64,000 nucleotides of DNA from Silene conica. Taxonomy: Eukaryota > Streptophyta > Magnoliopsida > Caryophyllales > Caryophyllaceae. The stretch covers positions 77,912,641 to 77,976,640 of the forward strand of contig CM055313.2 of NCBI GenBank assembly GCA_029255685.2, in the 5' to 3' direction. Position numbers and translations under genes: made by a program. Below, piece after piece: positions 25,526 to 37,953 of the stretch. Numbering within the stretch: the first letter of the stretch is position 1; every line of letters begins with the position of its first letter. A model generated the notes under the pieces. It was not told the DNA's origin. It was given only the letters and a program-made list of their open reading frames with translations, and did no database searches.

Positions 25526-27234
25526 TTCTAATCATATTAGATCTTAAAAATTTCCAAATATTGTCATTAAGGTTAACTTTTAATTCATATGAACAATATT
25601 CATTCATCTTAACAATTTAAAACAAATCAATCTAATTCTAAAATTATGTTGATTGAACTTTTAATAAACATTGATCTATATCATTGTTATGAGCACCATC
25701 ATATGATGATTATTTTAACAATTAAAATAACAAAATAAAAAAAATAAAAAAAACGAAACAAGCAAAAAAAAAACCGTTGTGAACCAGCCGTGACAATCAC
25801 GGAAAAAATTAAGCCGAGAGATGAAAAAAAATTTGAACCGTGAAAAAAAAAACTTGTGTCGTGGGATTTAATTCTCAATTAATTATCAAAACGATTTTGA
25901 ACAATGACTCTGATACCACTTGTAGGAAATAATTTCTTAAATTACTTATAGAGTAAATTAAAAATAACTCCCTTTTAAAATAGAGTTTTTAAAATTACTC
26001 CCTTATATAATTTTTTTCTAAAATTACTCCCTTAAGATACACTTTTATTAAAAATTACTTCAAAATTCAAAGTTAGATTACTTATTTTGTATGTTTTTGA
26101 ACTTATTCATTCTTGTTATACCTTCCAAAGCATAAATTGGTTATGTTACAAACGGAATCAATTAATAAACTAGTAGAATAAGTCACTTGAATTAGAGTTT
26201 TGAAGCAATTTTTGACAAAAATACATCTTAAGGGAGTAACTTTAGAAAAAAATTATATAAGGGAGTAATTTTAGAAAACTGAATTTTAAAAGGAAGTTAT
26301 TATTAATTTACTCTTACTTATAAAAGTATTAATCATATTAATACTGTCAAGGATTATATCAAAAACGATTCAATAAAAACTTAATTGCAAGAATTAAACA
26401 GTCAAGAATATAGAAATAACCTTTGTTCCTATATGAGATTGGCCTAAGAACAACCTAGTATAAACCCAAACTTCAAGGTAGAAGTTCTCCTCAGATTGCA
26501 CCCAAGACGACTGAGAGAGATCCCTTCAAAGTTCCACCTAAATTACTATTAATTTTAGAGGATTTGTTTTGGGATTTAAGATGATAAACTGATCAAAGAA
26601 AACAAGAGAGAAAAACAACTCTCTTTCTCTCTCTACCACACGGCCGAAATCCCCTTCTTATAGGGTTTTGGTTTGTGTTGGTATTGTACTTCTATTAGGA
26701 AACCTCATTATATTATAATATTCTAAGTCAGTTTACTTATTCCGAATTTCCTTAAAATGTCATACATATTTTAATAATTTTCGGTGTACATTATAATTCC
26801 CAGAGAACATTAATTAATTATCTTATAATTAATTAACCCAATTATATTATTCGAAAATATCATATATTAAAATATAATTAATAAATATAATATTTATATA
26901 TATTTATATTTATTAGAATTAACATTTAATTCATTTCTCCTAATTATTATTTAATCATATTAAATGTTTATCATCTACTTAACTACATTTAGCTAAGTTT
27001 AGCATTTACGTAATTATATCAATATATAATCACATTTCTCAGTACTATCCTATAAGTGTGAATTTTAGGGATCAGCTGATTATCGTCATCATATGACAGT
27101 AACGTCAAACTACTAGTGAGTCAATCGTCACCGATAAACGTTAACCAACTGATTAATATACTAAGTATCCCTATGTGATCTTGTAAAAGATTTATTCAAA
27201 TAATCACACACTGTGGAGGACATTTACTCCAACA
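25526..27234 (-). mobile_element. Fossil Ty1/copia LTR with adjoining leader, minus orientation
   Basis: The LTR spans 25921-27234 (TG...CA ends; on the minus strand it opens TGTTGGAGTAAATGTCC). Just beyond it on the minus strand is the initiator-Met tRNA primer site (TGGTATCAGAG, about 25907-25918), followed by AT-rich leader to about 25526. No gag or pol follows, so it is a truncated element. A MITE is inserted in the LTR at 25951-26313. The second LTR is not in view, so age cannot be estimated. Confidence 0.75.
25951..26313. mobile_element. MULE-type MITE, 363 bp, nested in the copia LTR
   Basis: Inverted ends GAGTAAATTAAAAATAACTC and its near complement, flanked by the 9-bp duplication TTACTTATA (25942-25950 and 26314-26322). 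Both arms contain CTCCCTTA-rich motifs. Its position inside the LTR makes it younger than that retroelement. Confidence 0.9.
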
Positions 27235-27338
27235 TTTTATAGTTCATTAATTACTAGTTTTAAACCCGTGCAAATTGCACGGGTTAGTAATTTTAATATT
27301 GTTATTAAAAAGTGTAATTTTAACATTGTTATTAAAAA

Positions 27339-28818
27339 CTAGTTTTGTATCCCGTGAAAATCACGGGATTTGTAAGGGCATTTTTTATATTTATATTATT
27401 ATTATCATGATTCTTTTATGTGGTTTTAATAAAAAAATTTAATCATGAATTGATCAAATGATAAATATATAGGTTCTATATCTTTAATTTAAAGGGACCC
27501 ATTAATGAAAGTACATGATACAAATACCTCGGTCCTGAAAAAACAAAAGAAAATATAGCAGTCGTAAGATACTTCCAATTTTTCAGAATCCATTTTGTAG
27601 TTTGAGGAACTTTATGAGAATTAAAAAAAGTGATCTTAAAAAGTAAACATTTTATATAGGTAGCCGACAAAAAAATGACCGCCTAATTAGTAGAGTAAAC
27701 AAAACATGAGAGATTAAAAGAATACAATCATTATTAACAAAGAAATTAGCTAGAAATTTACGAGCATGATAATTGTTTTCCATATCCGCATATTATCACA
27801 ATTCTCACCTTGGTCTCTATAAATAATTCCTAATAAAATACTAATAAAACTCAATATCATAATAATAATGTATTGTTCATTAATAACTTTATACATACAT
27901 GCATACATTGCATCATTTGCATGTATGCATGCATGCATACATACATACAATGATACAAATCAATTGATTCAAAACACGAATTATCATATTAAATAATACA
28001 TACCAAATTTAACAAATCATCTCACTACAACAAATTACTGTACCAACTGATTCAAAACTAAAAAAGAAAAGTGTTTTATCTCAAAATAGTAGAAAAAGTA
28101 TTCACCTAACCAATTATATTACTTCTTTCATATTCTACTTTTTTTCTTCAACTTTGGATAATTTTTCTCTTCTCTTTATTTTACATGTCTAATATTTTGA
28201 CACTCGATTAATTGAAAAACAAAAAATAAATAAGCTTATTTCTTGAATGATGAAAGTAATAAATTTGATGAATACCTTTTTTTAAACACGATTAAAGCAT
28301 TTCATGATTAAAAATCCCAGTTTTAAATAATATTATCAAAACACGGATAAAACAATTAATTTAATAACAGTAATATTTAAAAAAAGGGAAAAAAAATTCA
28401 CATTTACCTTGTTTTTATGATAATTAGGATGAGAATAAAATGCGTGCTTTGAGTTATTCTTGTTTACGTTTGAAATTTATTATTATATTTTAGGAAACAC
28501 ACAAAATAAAAAGAGGACTTTATATAAGATAAATTGTAATTATGAAAGTCATTAAAATTGTGAAAGAGTGTTATATGACTTTTGATTTTTCTTGGGAAGA
28601 TTGAAGGGCGGGTAATTTACTATTGATTTATTTAGATTTATGTGCACTTATTTCGTATTGTTAAGTAAAAATTTATTAGTATTCTTTTTTTTTACACAAA
28701 ATTTATTATTATTCTTAAAGTAATAATATTAATAGGTATGCTAGGTGGCAAGAATATATAGTGTGACATATGGCGCTTCAAAAGAGGCTCAACATGCCTT
28801 TTTATATTATTATATAGA
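27339..28818 (-). mobile_element. Helitron-like element A, 1.48 kb, nested in B
   Basis: On the minus strand it starts TCTATATAATAATATAAA at 28818 and ends with hairpin CCCGTGATTTTCACGGG followed by CTAG at 27339. The 5' flank is T, not the canonical A, so this end is less certain. The CATA-rich palindrome at 27891-27949 lies inside. No coding sequence. Confidence 0.5.
27891..27949. repeat. CATA/TGCATG microsatellite palindrome
   Basis: Alternating ATACATACATGCATAC and ATGTATGCATGCATGC blocks form an extended palindrome able to make a cruciform. Confidence 0.85.
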
Positions 28819-28840
28819 AGTGGCATTAAAAGAAGAGTAA

Positions 28841-30890
28841 ATAGATTATACATCAACTATATAAAAAACATAGTTATTTTAAGAATAAAGTTTTAACCAA
28901 ATTACAGTGATGTATAACAATGTTAAGTGTTAAATTACATGATGCACATAACTTAACTCGTTCGACCCGATGAGAAAAAAAACAGATTGATTAAATATGA
29001 ATATAAGTCCCTTATGTTTTTCAAATGATTAATTATGAAACACTATATTACACCCCATATTCAATTGGCAAACTCTTATAAATATACGATGGGTAACTTA
29101 CGACCATCTCTCCTCCACATTGTAATAGAAGTTACTCCACCAACATAAAATAATTCGTTATTGTGGGTCCAAATCTACCACTATGTAAATGATTAGTTTA
29201 TGTTAAATATGAATACAAAAAAAAATATTTATTTTAGTACTTTATCTCTAAAACAACCATTTAGATAACTTTAATGTCCTGTATTCCGACTTCTTATACG
29301 GTACGACCCGTATTCTGACTCGGCCAATCCGACCTGTTTAACTGGGCAAAATTATCTTTTAAACGTAAATTGGTTCAATTCACTCAAAAAAAGTGACCTA
29401 TATATGCAAACTTATGTCACATACATCTTTAAGGGATATCCATCTTAACTTTAAAATGAGTTAATTATCATCCTACTTATATATGTTAACAAATATATTA
29501 TTTTTCCCCATGCATTCTATTTTTACTTATTTCAAATATTTGACTTGTCTTAAGTTTAAGACGAATAATCCGTTCAATAATGATAGTATTTCTATAATTT
29601 TATGTTTTAAGATTTAATTTACTAATTTATAATGTACGACTTTTAACCTAGTTATTATTATTAGTATATCCATGCATTTCAATAATTTATCATTATGGAC
29701 CTATACTATTAAGAATATGAACTACGTTCTTTGGCTCTTTGCATTGGCCCATATACTTTAAACTTATCACTATGAACTATCATCCATATAAACACTCTTC
29801 TTTACCCTAACCTAAATATATTGTCATTTCCCTATTTGAGCCGCTTAGCTATTTGTCTCTTAGCTCCTAATCTCAAAATTCTTCTCTCTTAAATGCCAAA
29901 ATAAATACGACCCCAAAGTTATGTACAACCGTAATTATATATTATTGCCTAAAAACTCCGTTCTTTCTCACTCAATCTCACCCTTAATCTTATTATTAGG
30001 GTTCATACATGAAGTGTAACTATTAAAAGTTTCAAAAGATGTATGTATGGATCCCTTTTGCAGACGATAAATAGTGTATAGAATTACAGACGATAATCGA
30101 ACATTTTCAGTTGTTTTTATAGTAGCAGCTTATTCATCATTTTTTTTGGGGTTATTTTTTTCATATAGCAATTTTATTTATGGTTTTTGAACGTTCTTTA
30201 TTTATCTCATCCTTGGAACTCTATCAAGAAAATTTCCTTGAGTGTTTTTTGACGTATTTGTTATATTTTTCTATTTTGTTTTTCTCGTTGTTTTGAGTCA
30301 CTTTTTACTCCGATATTTTAGTATGGAGTATTTTTTTTTAAAATATAATTTGTAAAATAAAATGATGATAATATGCTTATTCCTATAAGCATTAAGAATA
30401 TACTTATTTTTACTATATACAAACGTGATTTTTATTCTTAAGAAAAGAGTAATTATTATTTTTTCCTATTTTATTCTTTTAAAATAATATTTTTTTTTTA
30501 TCCGATATAATAGGGAGCCTTAAATATTAAGGGTCGTTTGAGTAATATTTTTATCGTATAAGTATTTTTGTTAAGAATATAATTGTATTTTAATGTTTTT
30601 CATCAAATCATAAGTTTATGTTGCATCCAATTTAGTCCTTACAATATGAAGTTTACTTTAATTCTCAAAATATTATACAATCATAACATCAAATATTTCT
30701 TCGTTGTTCTATATTTTGATCATCACTTGGATATTTAATCATATAAAATTGATATTTGACTTAATTAATCTACAGAACTTTATGTACATGATTTTTTTAG
30801 GATTATGGGTGTATTTATTTGCCAAATTAAATCGAACTAAATAACATGGGTGACCCACCACACGAAATAAATATTTTTTTTAAAATTTCA
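28841..30890. other. AT-rich interior of the Helitron cluster
   Basis: No supported ORF, RNA gene or repeat with clean ends. It includes poly-T and poly-A runs and simple sequence. It may be Helitron filler or older captured DNA. Confidence 0.4.
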
Positions 30891-30944
30891 ACTTTCAACC
30901 ACAGGCCGCCACATAAGCTTTGTGGTTGTTGTTTTTATAAGTAA

Positions 30945-31487
30945 GATGTTAACTTTTTTGTAGATCTCATTTTTAAAATTGAAAATTAAAACAATATTAT
31001 TTATTATCATTTTTTTGTTGAAAACTATTTCTTATTCAAAAAATTACTGAAATTTAGTAATATCTTGAAAATTTGCAATCATGATGGTCAAAATGTTAGA
31101 GTTAAAAGCTTGTAAAATAATATAATAACGTTATTTGTTTTACCATTTTTTCATCATTTACATTTTCATTGTATAATGATGTTTTTTTTGCTGATCTTTT
31201 TATTTTATTTTTTTATTATTGAAAGAATATGTGGACTTTTGAGAAAATTCTGCATTTTTATATTGTATAATTTATGCAACATAAATGGAATTGGGGATTT
31301 TGGTTTATTGAAATTTTGTATTGATTATTCGATGAAATTCTATTATTAAATTTGGTTTTTCATAAATTAATCACGTACCTTTTTTGGTGGGTCCTACGTT
31401 TATTTAAAAATAAAAAAGAAAAGAAAATAGATGTGATGATGTGGACGCACGAAATTGCACGAAATGTTCTTGTATTTATAGATAAGA
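30945..31487. repeat. Long direct repeat, copy 1 (Helitron 5' region)
   Basis: Direct repeat of 31835-32377, roughly 90 percent identical by eye from TTTTTGTAGATCTCATTTT to the GATAAGAT terminus. It corresponds to the 5' region of Helitron element B. Confidence 0.85.
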
Positions 31488-31489
31488 TA

Positions 31490-32377
31490 ATTTTTAACCC
31501 CTGTAAAATTGCACAAGTATAATTTTAATAACATCGATATAATTAATGATTAATATTTACAAATGTTAAACCAAAATATATGTATATTTTATACTTTATT
31601 TCTTTTTATAATGATAATAGTTTAAAACACGTGTAAAAGTTGTAAGGGTTTGAAGTTTACAAATGTCTTAAATTCGTGAAAATATGCATGAATTAAGTGT
31701 AAAAACATTATAACAAAATTTTGAAATTTACTTATTCTAGTGGATAAGCTCAATATTTATAGCGAATTCCTTTAGAGTATTATTTTAACAAATGCTCTAA
31801 AATCTACTCAACAGAGTTTTATAGTTCATTAATTATGTTGGCTTTTTGTAGATCTCATTTTTAAAATTGAAAATTAAAACAATATTATTTATTATCAGTT
31901 TTTTGTTGAAAACTATTTCTTATTCAAAAAATTACCGAAATTTAGTAATATCTTGAAAATTTGAAATTATGAGGGTCAAAATGTTAGAGTTAAAAGCTTG
32001 TAAAATAATATAATAACGTTATTTGTTTTACCATTTTTCTATCATTTATATTTTCATTGTATAATAATGTTTTTTATTTATCCTTTTTATTTTATTTTTT
32101 TAGTATTTATAGACTATGTGGACTTTTGAGAAAATTCTGCATTTTCATATTGAATTATTTATGCAAAATAAATGAAATTGCGGATGTTGGTTCATTGAAG
32201 TTTTGTATTGATTATTCGATGAAATTCTATTATTAAATTCGGTTTTTCATAAATTAATTACGTACCTTTTGTGTTGGGCCCTACGTTTATTTAAAAATGA
32301 AAAGATAAAAGAAAACGGATGTGATGATGTGGACGCACGACATTGTACGAAATGTTCTTATATTAATATAGATAAGA
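31490..32377 (-). mobile_element. Helitron-like element C, about 0.9 kb, head-to-tail with B
   Basis: On the minus strand it starts A|TCTTATCTATATTAATA at 32377, the same 5' end as element B. A degenerate 3' hairpin (GTGCAATTTTACAGGGG) lies immediately before the start of B. CTAG is not preserved, so the 3' end is approximate. Confidence 0.45.
31835..32377. repeat. Long direct repeat, copy 2
   Basis: Partner of 30945-31487. It shares TGTGATGATGTGGACGCACG and most surrounding sequence. Confidence 0.85.
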
Positions 32378-32392
32378 TGATATATTAAGTTA

Positions 32393-32561
32393 CACAAATT
32401 CTCATTTGTCGCAAATTTGCAACGGGTCAAATATAACTCATTTAAGTAGCAAAAGAACAGCCTTTTGAGACTCCCTATGCGTTGTCTTATCTAGACAAGT
32501 TGGAAAACTTGACCCGTTAGAATCTTGCTACTGATATATGCGTCGCAAAGGAGACTTACTG
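32393..32561. mobile_element. MULE-type MITE, 169 bp
   Basis: Starts CACAAATTCTCATTTG. Flanked by the 9-bp duplication ATTAAGTTA (32384-32392 and 32562-32570). Same family as the copies in QRT3 intron 2. Confidence 0.85.
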
Positions 32562-32608
32562 ATTAAGTTAGGTATAGAGTGTAACACATAATGCGACATT
32601 AAAATAAA

Positions 32609-32745
32609 CACAAATTCTCATATGTGACGACGGTATTGTGACGGATAACGTTTCCTCTCACAAAATACTCATGAGAGGTAGGTGGAAAGCACATGAAGGG
32701 TGACCCAACTGTCCCCTCTTCTTTTTTGTAAGAGGTCAGTCAGAT
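32609..32745. mobile_element. Truncated MULE-type MITE
   Basis: Starts CACAAATTCTCATATGTG and continues with the family interior (GTGACGGATAACGTTTCCTC, CTCACAAAATA), but the right terminus is absent. Confidence 0.65.
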
Positions 32746-32994
32746 CACAAGCTTATAATAGAATTAACTCGTCTGAAGCAAGAACTGCTTGAAATAAAAC
32801 TGAAAATCTCGACTAACTATCAACAATTGTATAATACAACAATAACTATTGCCTATTGGTAATTTCCAATCTCAAATTCTAATGACCATCAGCTAAATTT
32901 GTAATTCACTTTGGTTTCCTGATGTTTCAAAGTGTTCGGTTCCGGCCTCCGCGTGCAATTCAGGCCTTTATTTAGGTAGTGTTAGTCTCTTTTC

Positions 32995-33185
32995 AACCGT
33001 TTTATTTTTGTCTGAAATAATAAAATACGAAGTAAAATTTTAGGAGCATTTTACGGTCAACTGTGTATTATGGAAAAAATAATAAGTTGTAACACTAACT
33101 AACCATTGTTATTACATCCGACTATAAAAATAGTTACAAAACCTTATCTTACCGTTTTAGACGAAAATAAATCATCTAAAAGAAG
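32995..33185. mobile_element. Degenerate hairpin MITE related to 23239-23453
   Basis: Contains GTCTGAAATAATAAAATACG near the left and a diverged complement near 33150, with the same interior order (TTACGGTCAACTG, GTAACACTAA, ACATCCGACT). The ends are not clean. Confidence 0.6.
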
Positions 33186-34014
33186 AATTAGTATCTGAGG
33201 GTAATACGTAATGCTGTAATAGCTCGGGTAGGATGATGAGTCCAAAATAAGTTGTCAGTTTGTTGATAAACTTTTACTTCGTAATATGCAGTCCACAGGG
33301 GGCGCAATAAAATTATATAATCTTATTATAATACGTACGTATTTAATTAGATCGAGCAGGATAATGTATGATACTTACTTAGTAGACACTAATCACACTA
33401 CTACTATGTGATTCCGTCAGCACGACCAAAAAACTATTGAGATTCCGGGTGGCTTATATAAAATGTGATTAGATTAAAATAAATTAAATTAAATTAAATT
33501 AAATTAAATTAAATTAAATGAAGTTCACAAAAGTGACCTACAAAGGAGAGTGACATCTTATTATCATTGCATGTGTAACAACGCATCGGGTCTTGTCGTA
33601 TCGGGTTTGGATTATACCAGCGGGTTAGTAATTGGGGTCCGGTGAGTTTTGTTTGTGTGAGTTCTTGTTGACTTTAAGGGCAATTAAATGATTAACATAA
33701 GTATATTGTAAAAGAACGCATATTCTGGAACAAAATTGTAAGTGATTACGAATTAAGTTGAAGAATAAACTAGCTAATAAAAGAGGAGAGAAATAAGACG
33801 ATGGAAAATTAAGGATTCAAATGGTAAAATGCATATTGCAGAACAAGAGTGCATATTTTGAAATGTTGTGCGGAAACGTGAATACCTCGTGTTGAGCCTC
33901 GATTGCACCGGTGTTCACTGCTCACTGACAATAATAATACGATATTGTCTGTTTTTGGCTAGCTCTCACAGATGTATTCTTGATCTTCTTTACAAAAGGC
34001 TTTATACTATTATA
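33186..34014. other. Intergenic stretch with an AAATT microsatellite
   Basis: Contains an (AAATT)n run at 33474-33519. A weakly gene-like patch lies at about 33868-34010, next to the mariner insertion site, but no exon structure can be supported. Confidence 0.5.
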
Positions 34015-34296
34015 CTCCCTCCTACCCGTCTTAAATGTCTATTGTCCATTTCGGTCTATTCAGGACAATGTCCCATTGTTCTCTTTTGGTAAGTTTTTTT
34101 CCATTTTTTTACCATTCTACCCTTACTATATATTACTTATTACTCACCCATCCACCCATTACCCAATATATTAATCCTAACTACCCAGCCCAATTAGCCT
34201 AATTTATACCCACTAACCTATTTACTTATACTAACCCAACCCATTTAACCTCTGTTTACCCTAACCCCTCCCGCCACAAAAACCCCATCAAACCCT

Positions 34297-34999
34297 AATC
34301 CTTCAACGCAGCCATCCCTCTTCCTCTCTCCTCTTCACTCTTCTTCTTCGATTATTGTTTCTCTCTGACTTCTCTCTTCCTCTTCTCCTCTGATAATCTC
34401 TCTTCTTCTCCTCTGATAAGCTCTCTTCTCCTTTGATAATCTCTCTTCGCCATTTTTCACTAAAATAACTCTCTTTTCTCTTCTGAAATCGTGATATTTG
34501 TTTCGAGAAAATTGAAAATCGTAATTTATGTTCTGAGCCTCTTGATGTCCGTGCTATGGAGAAGGCTTATGAAGATTTGTATGATTGTGGTGAAGATGAG
34601 ATTGATGATGAGAAAGAGGCGAAGCCGGAGGGATCTGATGTTGGGTCATCTGAAATCCTTGCATGTGTCGAAAGTAGAAATAAGGAAGAGGATATGAAGA
34701 GGAAGGGGGAACTTTGGTTAGCCAGTCGTAAGATTCCACAAAGTAGATTGAGTTTTATGCAAGATCTGGTAAAATACTGGCCTGAGTATGGGGTTTTAAT
34801 GGAATACGAGGTTGATTTGAGTATACGGGAGATGAAATCTGAGGCTGCATGTGTCCCTGAGAATGTTTGTTCATCGGAAACCCTAGATCCGGCCAGTATA
34901 CGAAATAATCCTATTATTCGGTCTTGGTTTCTGAAGCAGTTGGCTAAGTATTGGCCCGGTATTGACGGGAACGAGTCTGATGAATCATTCTGCCTTTAA
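34297..34999 (+). CDS. 147-aa ORF of unknown function with host-like 5' leader, inside the mariner
   Basis: The ORF at 34556-34999 encodes an acidic protein beginning MEKAYEDLYDCGEDEIDDEK. It contains two related short segments, DLVKYWPEYG (about residues 70-79) and QLAKYWPGIDG (about 128-138), suggesting an internal repeat of a Trp-Pro motif. Upstream, 34297-34555 looks like a plant 5' leader: an AACCCTAA element followed by a long CT-rich tract with repeated CTCTTCTCCTCTGATAA. It runs opposite to the transposase and is not a known mariner gene, so capture of a host gene start is the preferred reading. I do not recognise the family. It may be only the first exon; the stop at 34997-34999 gives a closed frame. 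Confidence 0.5.
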
Positions 35000-35389
35000 T
35001 ATTGCTTGATCTACGAAGGTTGTTTCTAAATCCCTGCGTTTAATTTTTGTTTTTAAAATTTACGGACTAATGATGATAACGGTTTTTAAATCAATGATAA
35101 TTTCCATCGTTTTGTGAATAACCCGATGATATTTGTGAGGGGATTGATACCCTAAAACGTTCTTGGCCGTAGACAATGCCACCACCGTTTGTAGTGATGA
35201 GGCTGTCTATGGTCAACAATGTTGACGAGTGTGTTAACATTTGCTAGTTAGACTCGAACATATTAGCCTGAACATATTATCAATGTGTGCCACTGACTTT
35301 TACAAAAGAGATGCAAAGTTTGCGTGCTTAAATAGTCTACTGATTACAGTGCTTAAGTTATTTGCTAATTACCATGCTCTGCCTTCAAA

Positions 35390-35610
35390 AACTTGTCTGT
35401 AAAACCTTTATGTCTGCTGATGCTTTTGTTGTTTATGTTGCTTTCAAAACCTTCCTGTCTGCAAAACCTTAGTTGTTTTCAAAAACTGCTGCTGATTGTG
35501 CCTGCTGATGCTTATGTTGCTTAATTTCTGTGTCTGCTATTGACAATCCCTTGCTTAACTTGTCTGCAAAACCTTCCTGTCTTCAAAACATACATTATCT
35601 GTCCTTATTA
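35390..35610. repeat. Degenerate CTGTCTGCAAAACCTT repeats in the mariner
   Basis: The motif TGTCTGCAAAACCTTCCTGT recurs at irregular spacing (about 35396, 35457, 35569), alternating with GCTGATGCTT. It lies between the transposase 3' end and the opposite-strand ORF. Confidence 0.6.
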
Positions 35611-35649
35611 TACCTGCAAAATGTTAACTCCTTAGTACGAGTACAGTAT

Positions 35650-37157
35650 TCATTCATCAGCACAACAATCCTCTAACCAACAAGATATCTGACCCACTGG
35701 TGGCATGTCTGTCTCCATTGTTGAGTTGTCTGACCCAATGACCATTTCAGTAATGGTGCCAACAGGTTCAACCTCCCCTGTTGGTTCATTACTGGTACCA
35801 CTGGTGCTTGCTTCATTCTCTGCATTCTGCGCATTCTCTGTTAAATCTGATAGTGCATTAACCAAGTCACTTATAAGTGATGCATCTCCAACATTCTGAT
35901 GTACCATACGCATTCCTTCACTAAGTCAATGTCGACATTAAGGTATTCAGGAAGTAATCCTTGAGCTGCTAGACTATGTTTGTGCATATGTGGTACAACA
36001 TAGTCAATACCTCCCTTTCTTTTCATTATTTCTACTATGCATGCTTGTAATGTTAACCATACATACTTCAGTTTCAATGCATCTTATTCTTGATATGCAT
36101 CCAATGTGTTCTGTATCAATTCATCCAATTTGATTGCTTTTTTTTTTTAAGGGATTGAATTGACCTAAAAAATCCCAAATCCAAGACGTTCAAGTCTGGT
36201 GAATTGGGTGTTTGATAGGTCATTTCAATCCTCCATCCATCTGCCGTAGCCATTTCTTTGAAATCAGGATCTTCATTTGTAAAATGTGGACGTGCATTAT
36301 CTTGTTGAATAACCACATGCTTACTCCTACTGTTAGGCCACTTAGCCTTTATTGCAGGCAACACACAATTTAAGACCATGTCCTTAGTCACTTGCTTGTT
36401 TATTGATTCTATACATTTTGTTTCCATTGTGCCTGCCACTCTATTTTTGGAATTTCTCTTAGCTGGTACTTGCACAACAAATGACCAAATACCAATTTTT
36501 CCATCAAAGACCATTTCACCATCTGACCCATACTCGGGTTTAGCTACGACACACATAAACATTACTTTCTCTATGAAGTTCTTAGACTGTACGCATCTAT
36601 GAGGATTAGTTTCACGTTTACCCATATAAAACCGAGTTGAAGGTTTTGTTTTAGCAAACCATTTTTCATCCATGTGAACTATGTGCCTATTATCTTTGAA
36701 TACCACTGTTTTTGTTAACTGATGATACTCTATATGTTTGAGACAAAACATTAATCTAGCAAGCTTGTTATTATCATTTAAACCCGGCTTTAATGCATTT
36801 GTGTGTGCCCTTATTTTCTTAGTCATTACCCATCTTGAAACAGTAGATTGACTTACCCTTAGGTTGTCTGCAAGGTCTTGTTGTGTAGTCCTGTTTAGTA
36901 AATCAATTGATGCGATTTTTTCCTCATCTAACACTGCCTTCCCAGAACGTTTGCAACCTTGTTTCTTGTTGCTGACATCTACAATAGTTTCTGATGCCCT
37001 TTGTGCTTCAGCCGTCTTCCATATTCTGCTAATAGTCGACCATGAACCTTGCTGCCAATTCGTTCATAATACCGTAGCTTGGCTTCCGATTTTTACTGTG
37101 TTCTAATAATGTCTCATTTATTTTAGATCTTTCTAAGTTGGTAAGATTTTTCCTCAT
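35650..37157 (-). pseudogene. Mariner transposase, decayed
   Basis: The longest open part (36934-36119) carries an HTH region with TTQQDLADNLRVSQSTVSRW and the catalytic triad: HMDEKWF (first Asp), VVIQQDNARPH (second) and SPDLNVLDLGFF (third). There are 39 residues between the second and third Asp, hence DD39D. The N-terminal part starts at 37157 (MRKNLTNLERSK) in another frame, with a frameshift near 37060. The C-terminal part (LKYVWLTLQACIVEIMKR, ending near 35650 with an acidic tail) is separated by a frameshift at a poly-A run near 36145, a stop near 36090 and another frameshift near 35920. About four lesions make it non-functional. Confidence 0.9.
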
Positions 37158-37160
37158 TGA

Positions 37161-37260
37161 TTGTTGTATTGCTGAATTATTCTAAATGTTGGTAGAAAGA
37201 GATACTTTGGCTGTTGTATTGCTGATTTATTCTAAATGTTGGTAGAAAGGGATACTTTGG
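37161..37260. repeat. 50-bp tandem duplication at the transposase 5' end
   Basis: 37161-37210 and 37211-37260 differ at only three positions (units begin TTGTTGTATTGCTGA and CTGTTGTATTGCTGA). It overlaps the probable 5' leader of the transposase. Confidence 0.9.
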
Positions 37261-37953
37261 TTGTTTGCTCATGAATGAAGTCCATAAATAGTGACTTCTA
37301 TTTATAGCATTGAGAACTTTGCATCAGTTTGTAAAATTTCATTTTGGCGCCAACTTTTCATCTCTTTCTAATTTGGCTCCAAATTTAATTTGTGGGTCTA
37401 ATTTCAGAATTAGATGAGTTTCTGTATACTGTTTTGGGGCTGACACTGTTTCAGTTTACTTGCTTAATGGGACATCTCGTTTGGGCCAATAAAAAAAACG
37501 ATGGAAATCGAAGCTATTCTGAAGTCCGTCTTTTAGTTTACGTATTTTAATTTAGTTAATTTAATTAACGTCATGTAACTTTTGTAATTTAATTTATGTT
37601 ATGTAATTATGTAATTTAATTTCTGAAATGTAATTTATGGAACTTAATTTATGTTTTTAATCGGTATGGTGTAATTTTTATTTTACGCAAAACAAAGTGT
37701 ACGAAAACCGTTTATCTGGAGTGAAAGAGTTTTCTGTTCGGCAATAATGAAACAGAATAAGGAGGGAAACAATATTGGGTTAAAAATGGGAGGGAATGAT
37801 TAGAAGCTCACTAATCCTACTTACTTTACACAAAATAAAACACCCTCTCTCCAATCAACATACCCCTACTCAACCAAAATAATAAACAATTAATAAACCA
37901 TAAAATTTGTCCTTTGAAGACAATGAGACACTTTAAATAGGTAGGAGGGAGTA

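Larger units (their letters stand above)
27254..31487 (-). mobile_element. Helitron-like element B, 4.2 kb, non-coding
   Basis: On the minus strand it starts A|TCTTATCTATAAATACAAG at 31487 and ends with the hairpin CCCGTGCAATTTGCACGGG followed by TTTAAAACTAG|T at 27254. The TC start, hairpin, CTAG end and A/T flanks fit Helitrons. The 5' 540 bp match element C (see 31835-32377). No Rep/helicase ORF is visible, so it is non-autonomous. The pairing of these two ends is inferred. Confidence 0.55.
34015..37951 (-). mobile_element. Full-length mariner-like element (Tc1/mariner, plant DD39D type), 3937 bp
   Basis: Inverted termini of about 33 bp start CTCCCTCCTACCCGTCTTAA and end with the complement of CTCCCTCCTACCTATTTAA, flanked by TA (34013-34014 and 37952-37953). 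The CTCCCTCC end is the plant mariner/Stowaway signature. It carries a minus-strand transposase (35650-37157), now decayed, and a plus-strand ORF at 34556-34999. Its size is close to that recalled for sugar beet Vulmar1 (about 3.9 kb). Confidence 0.92.
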
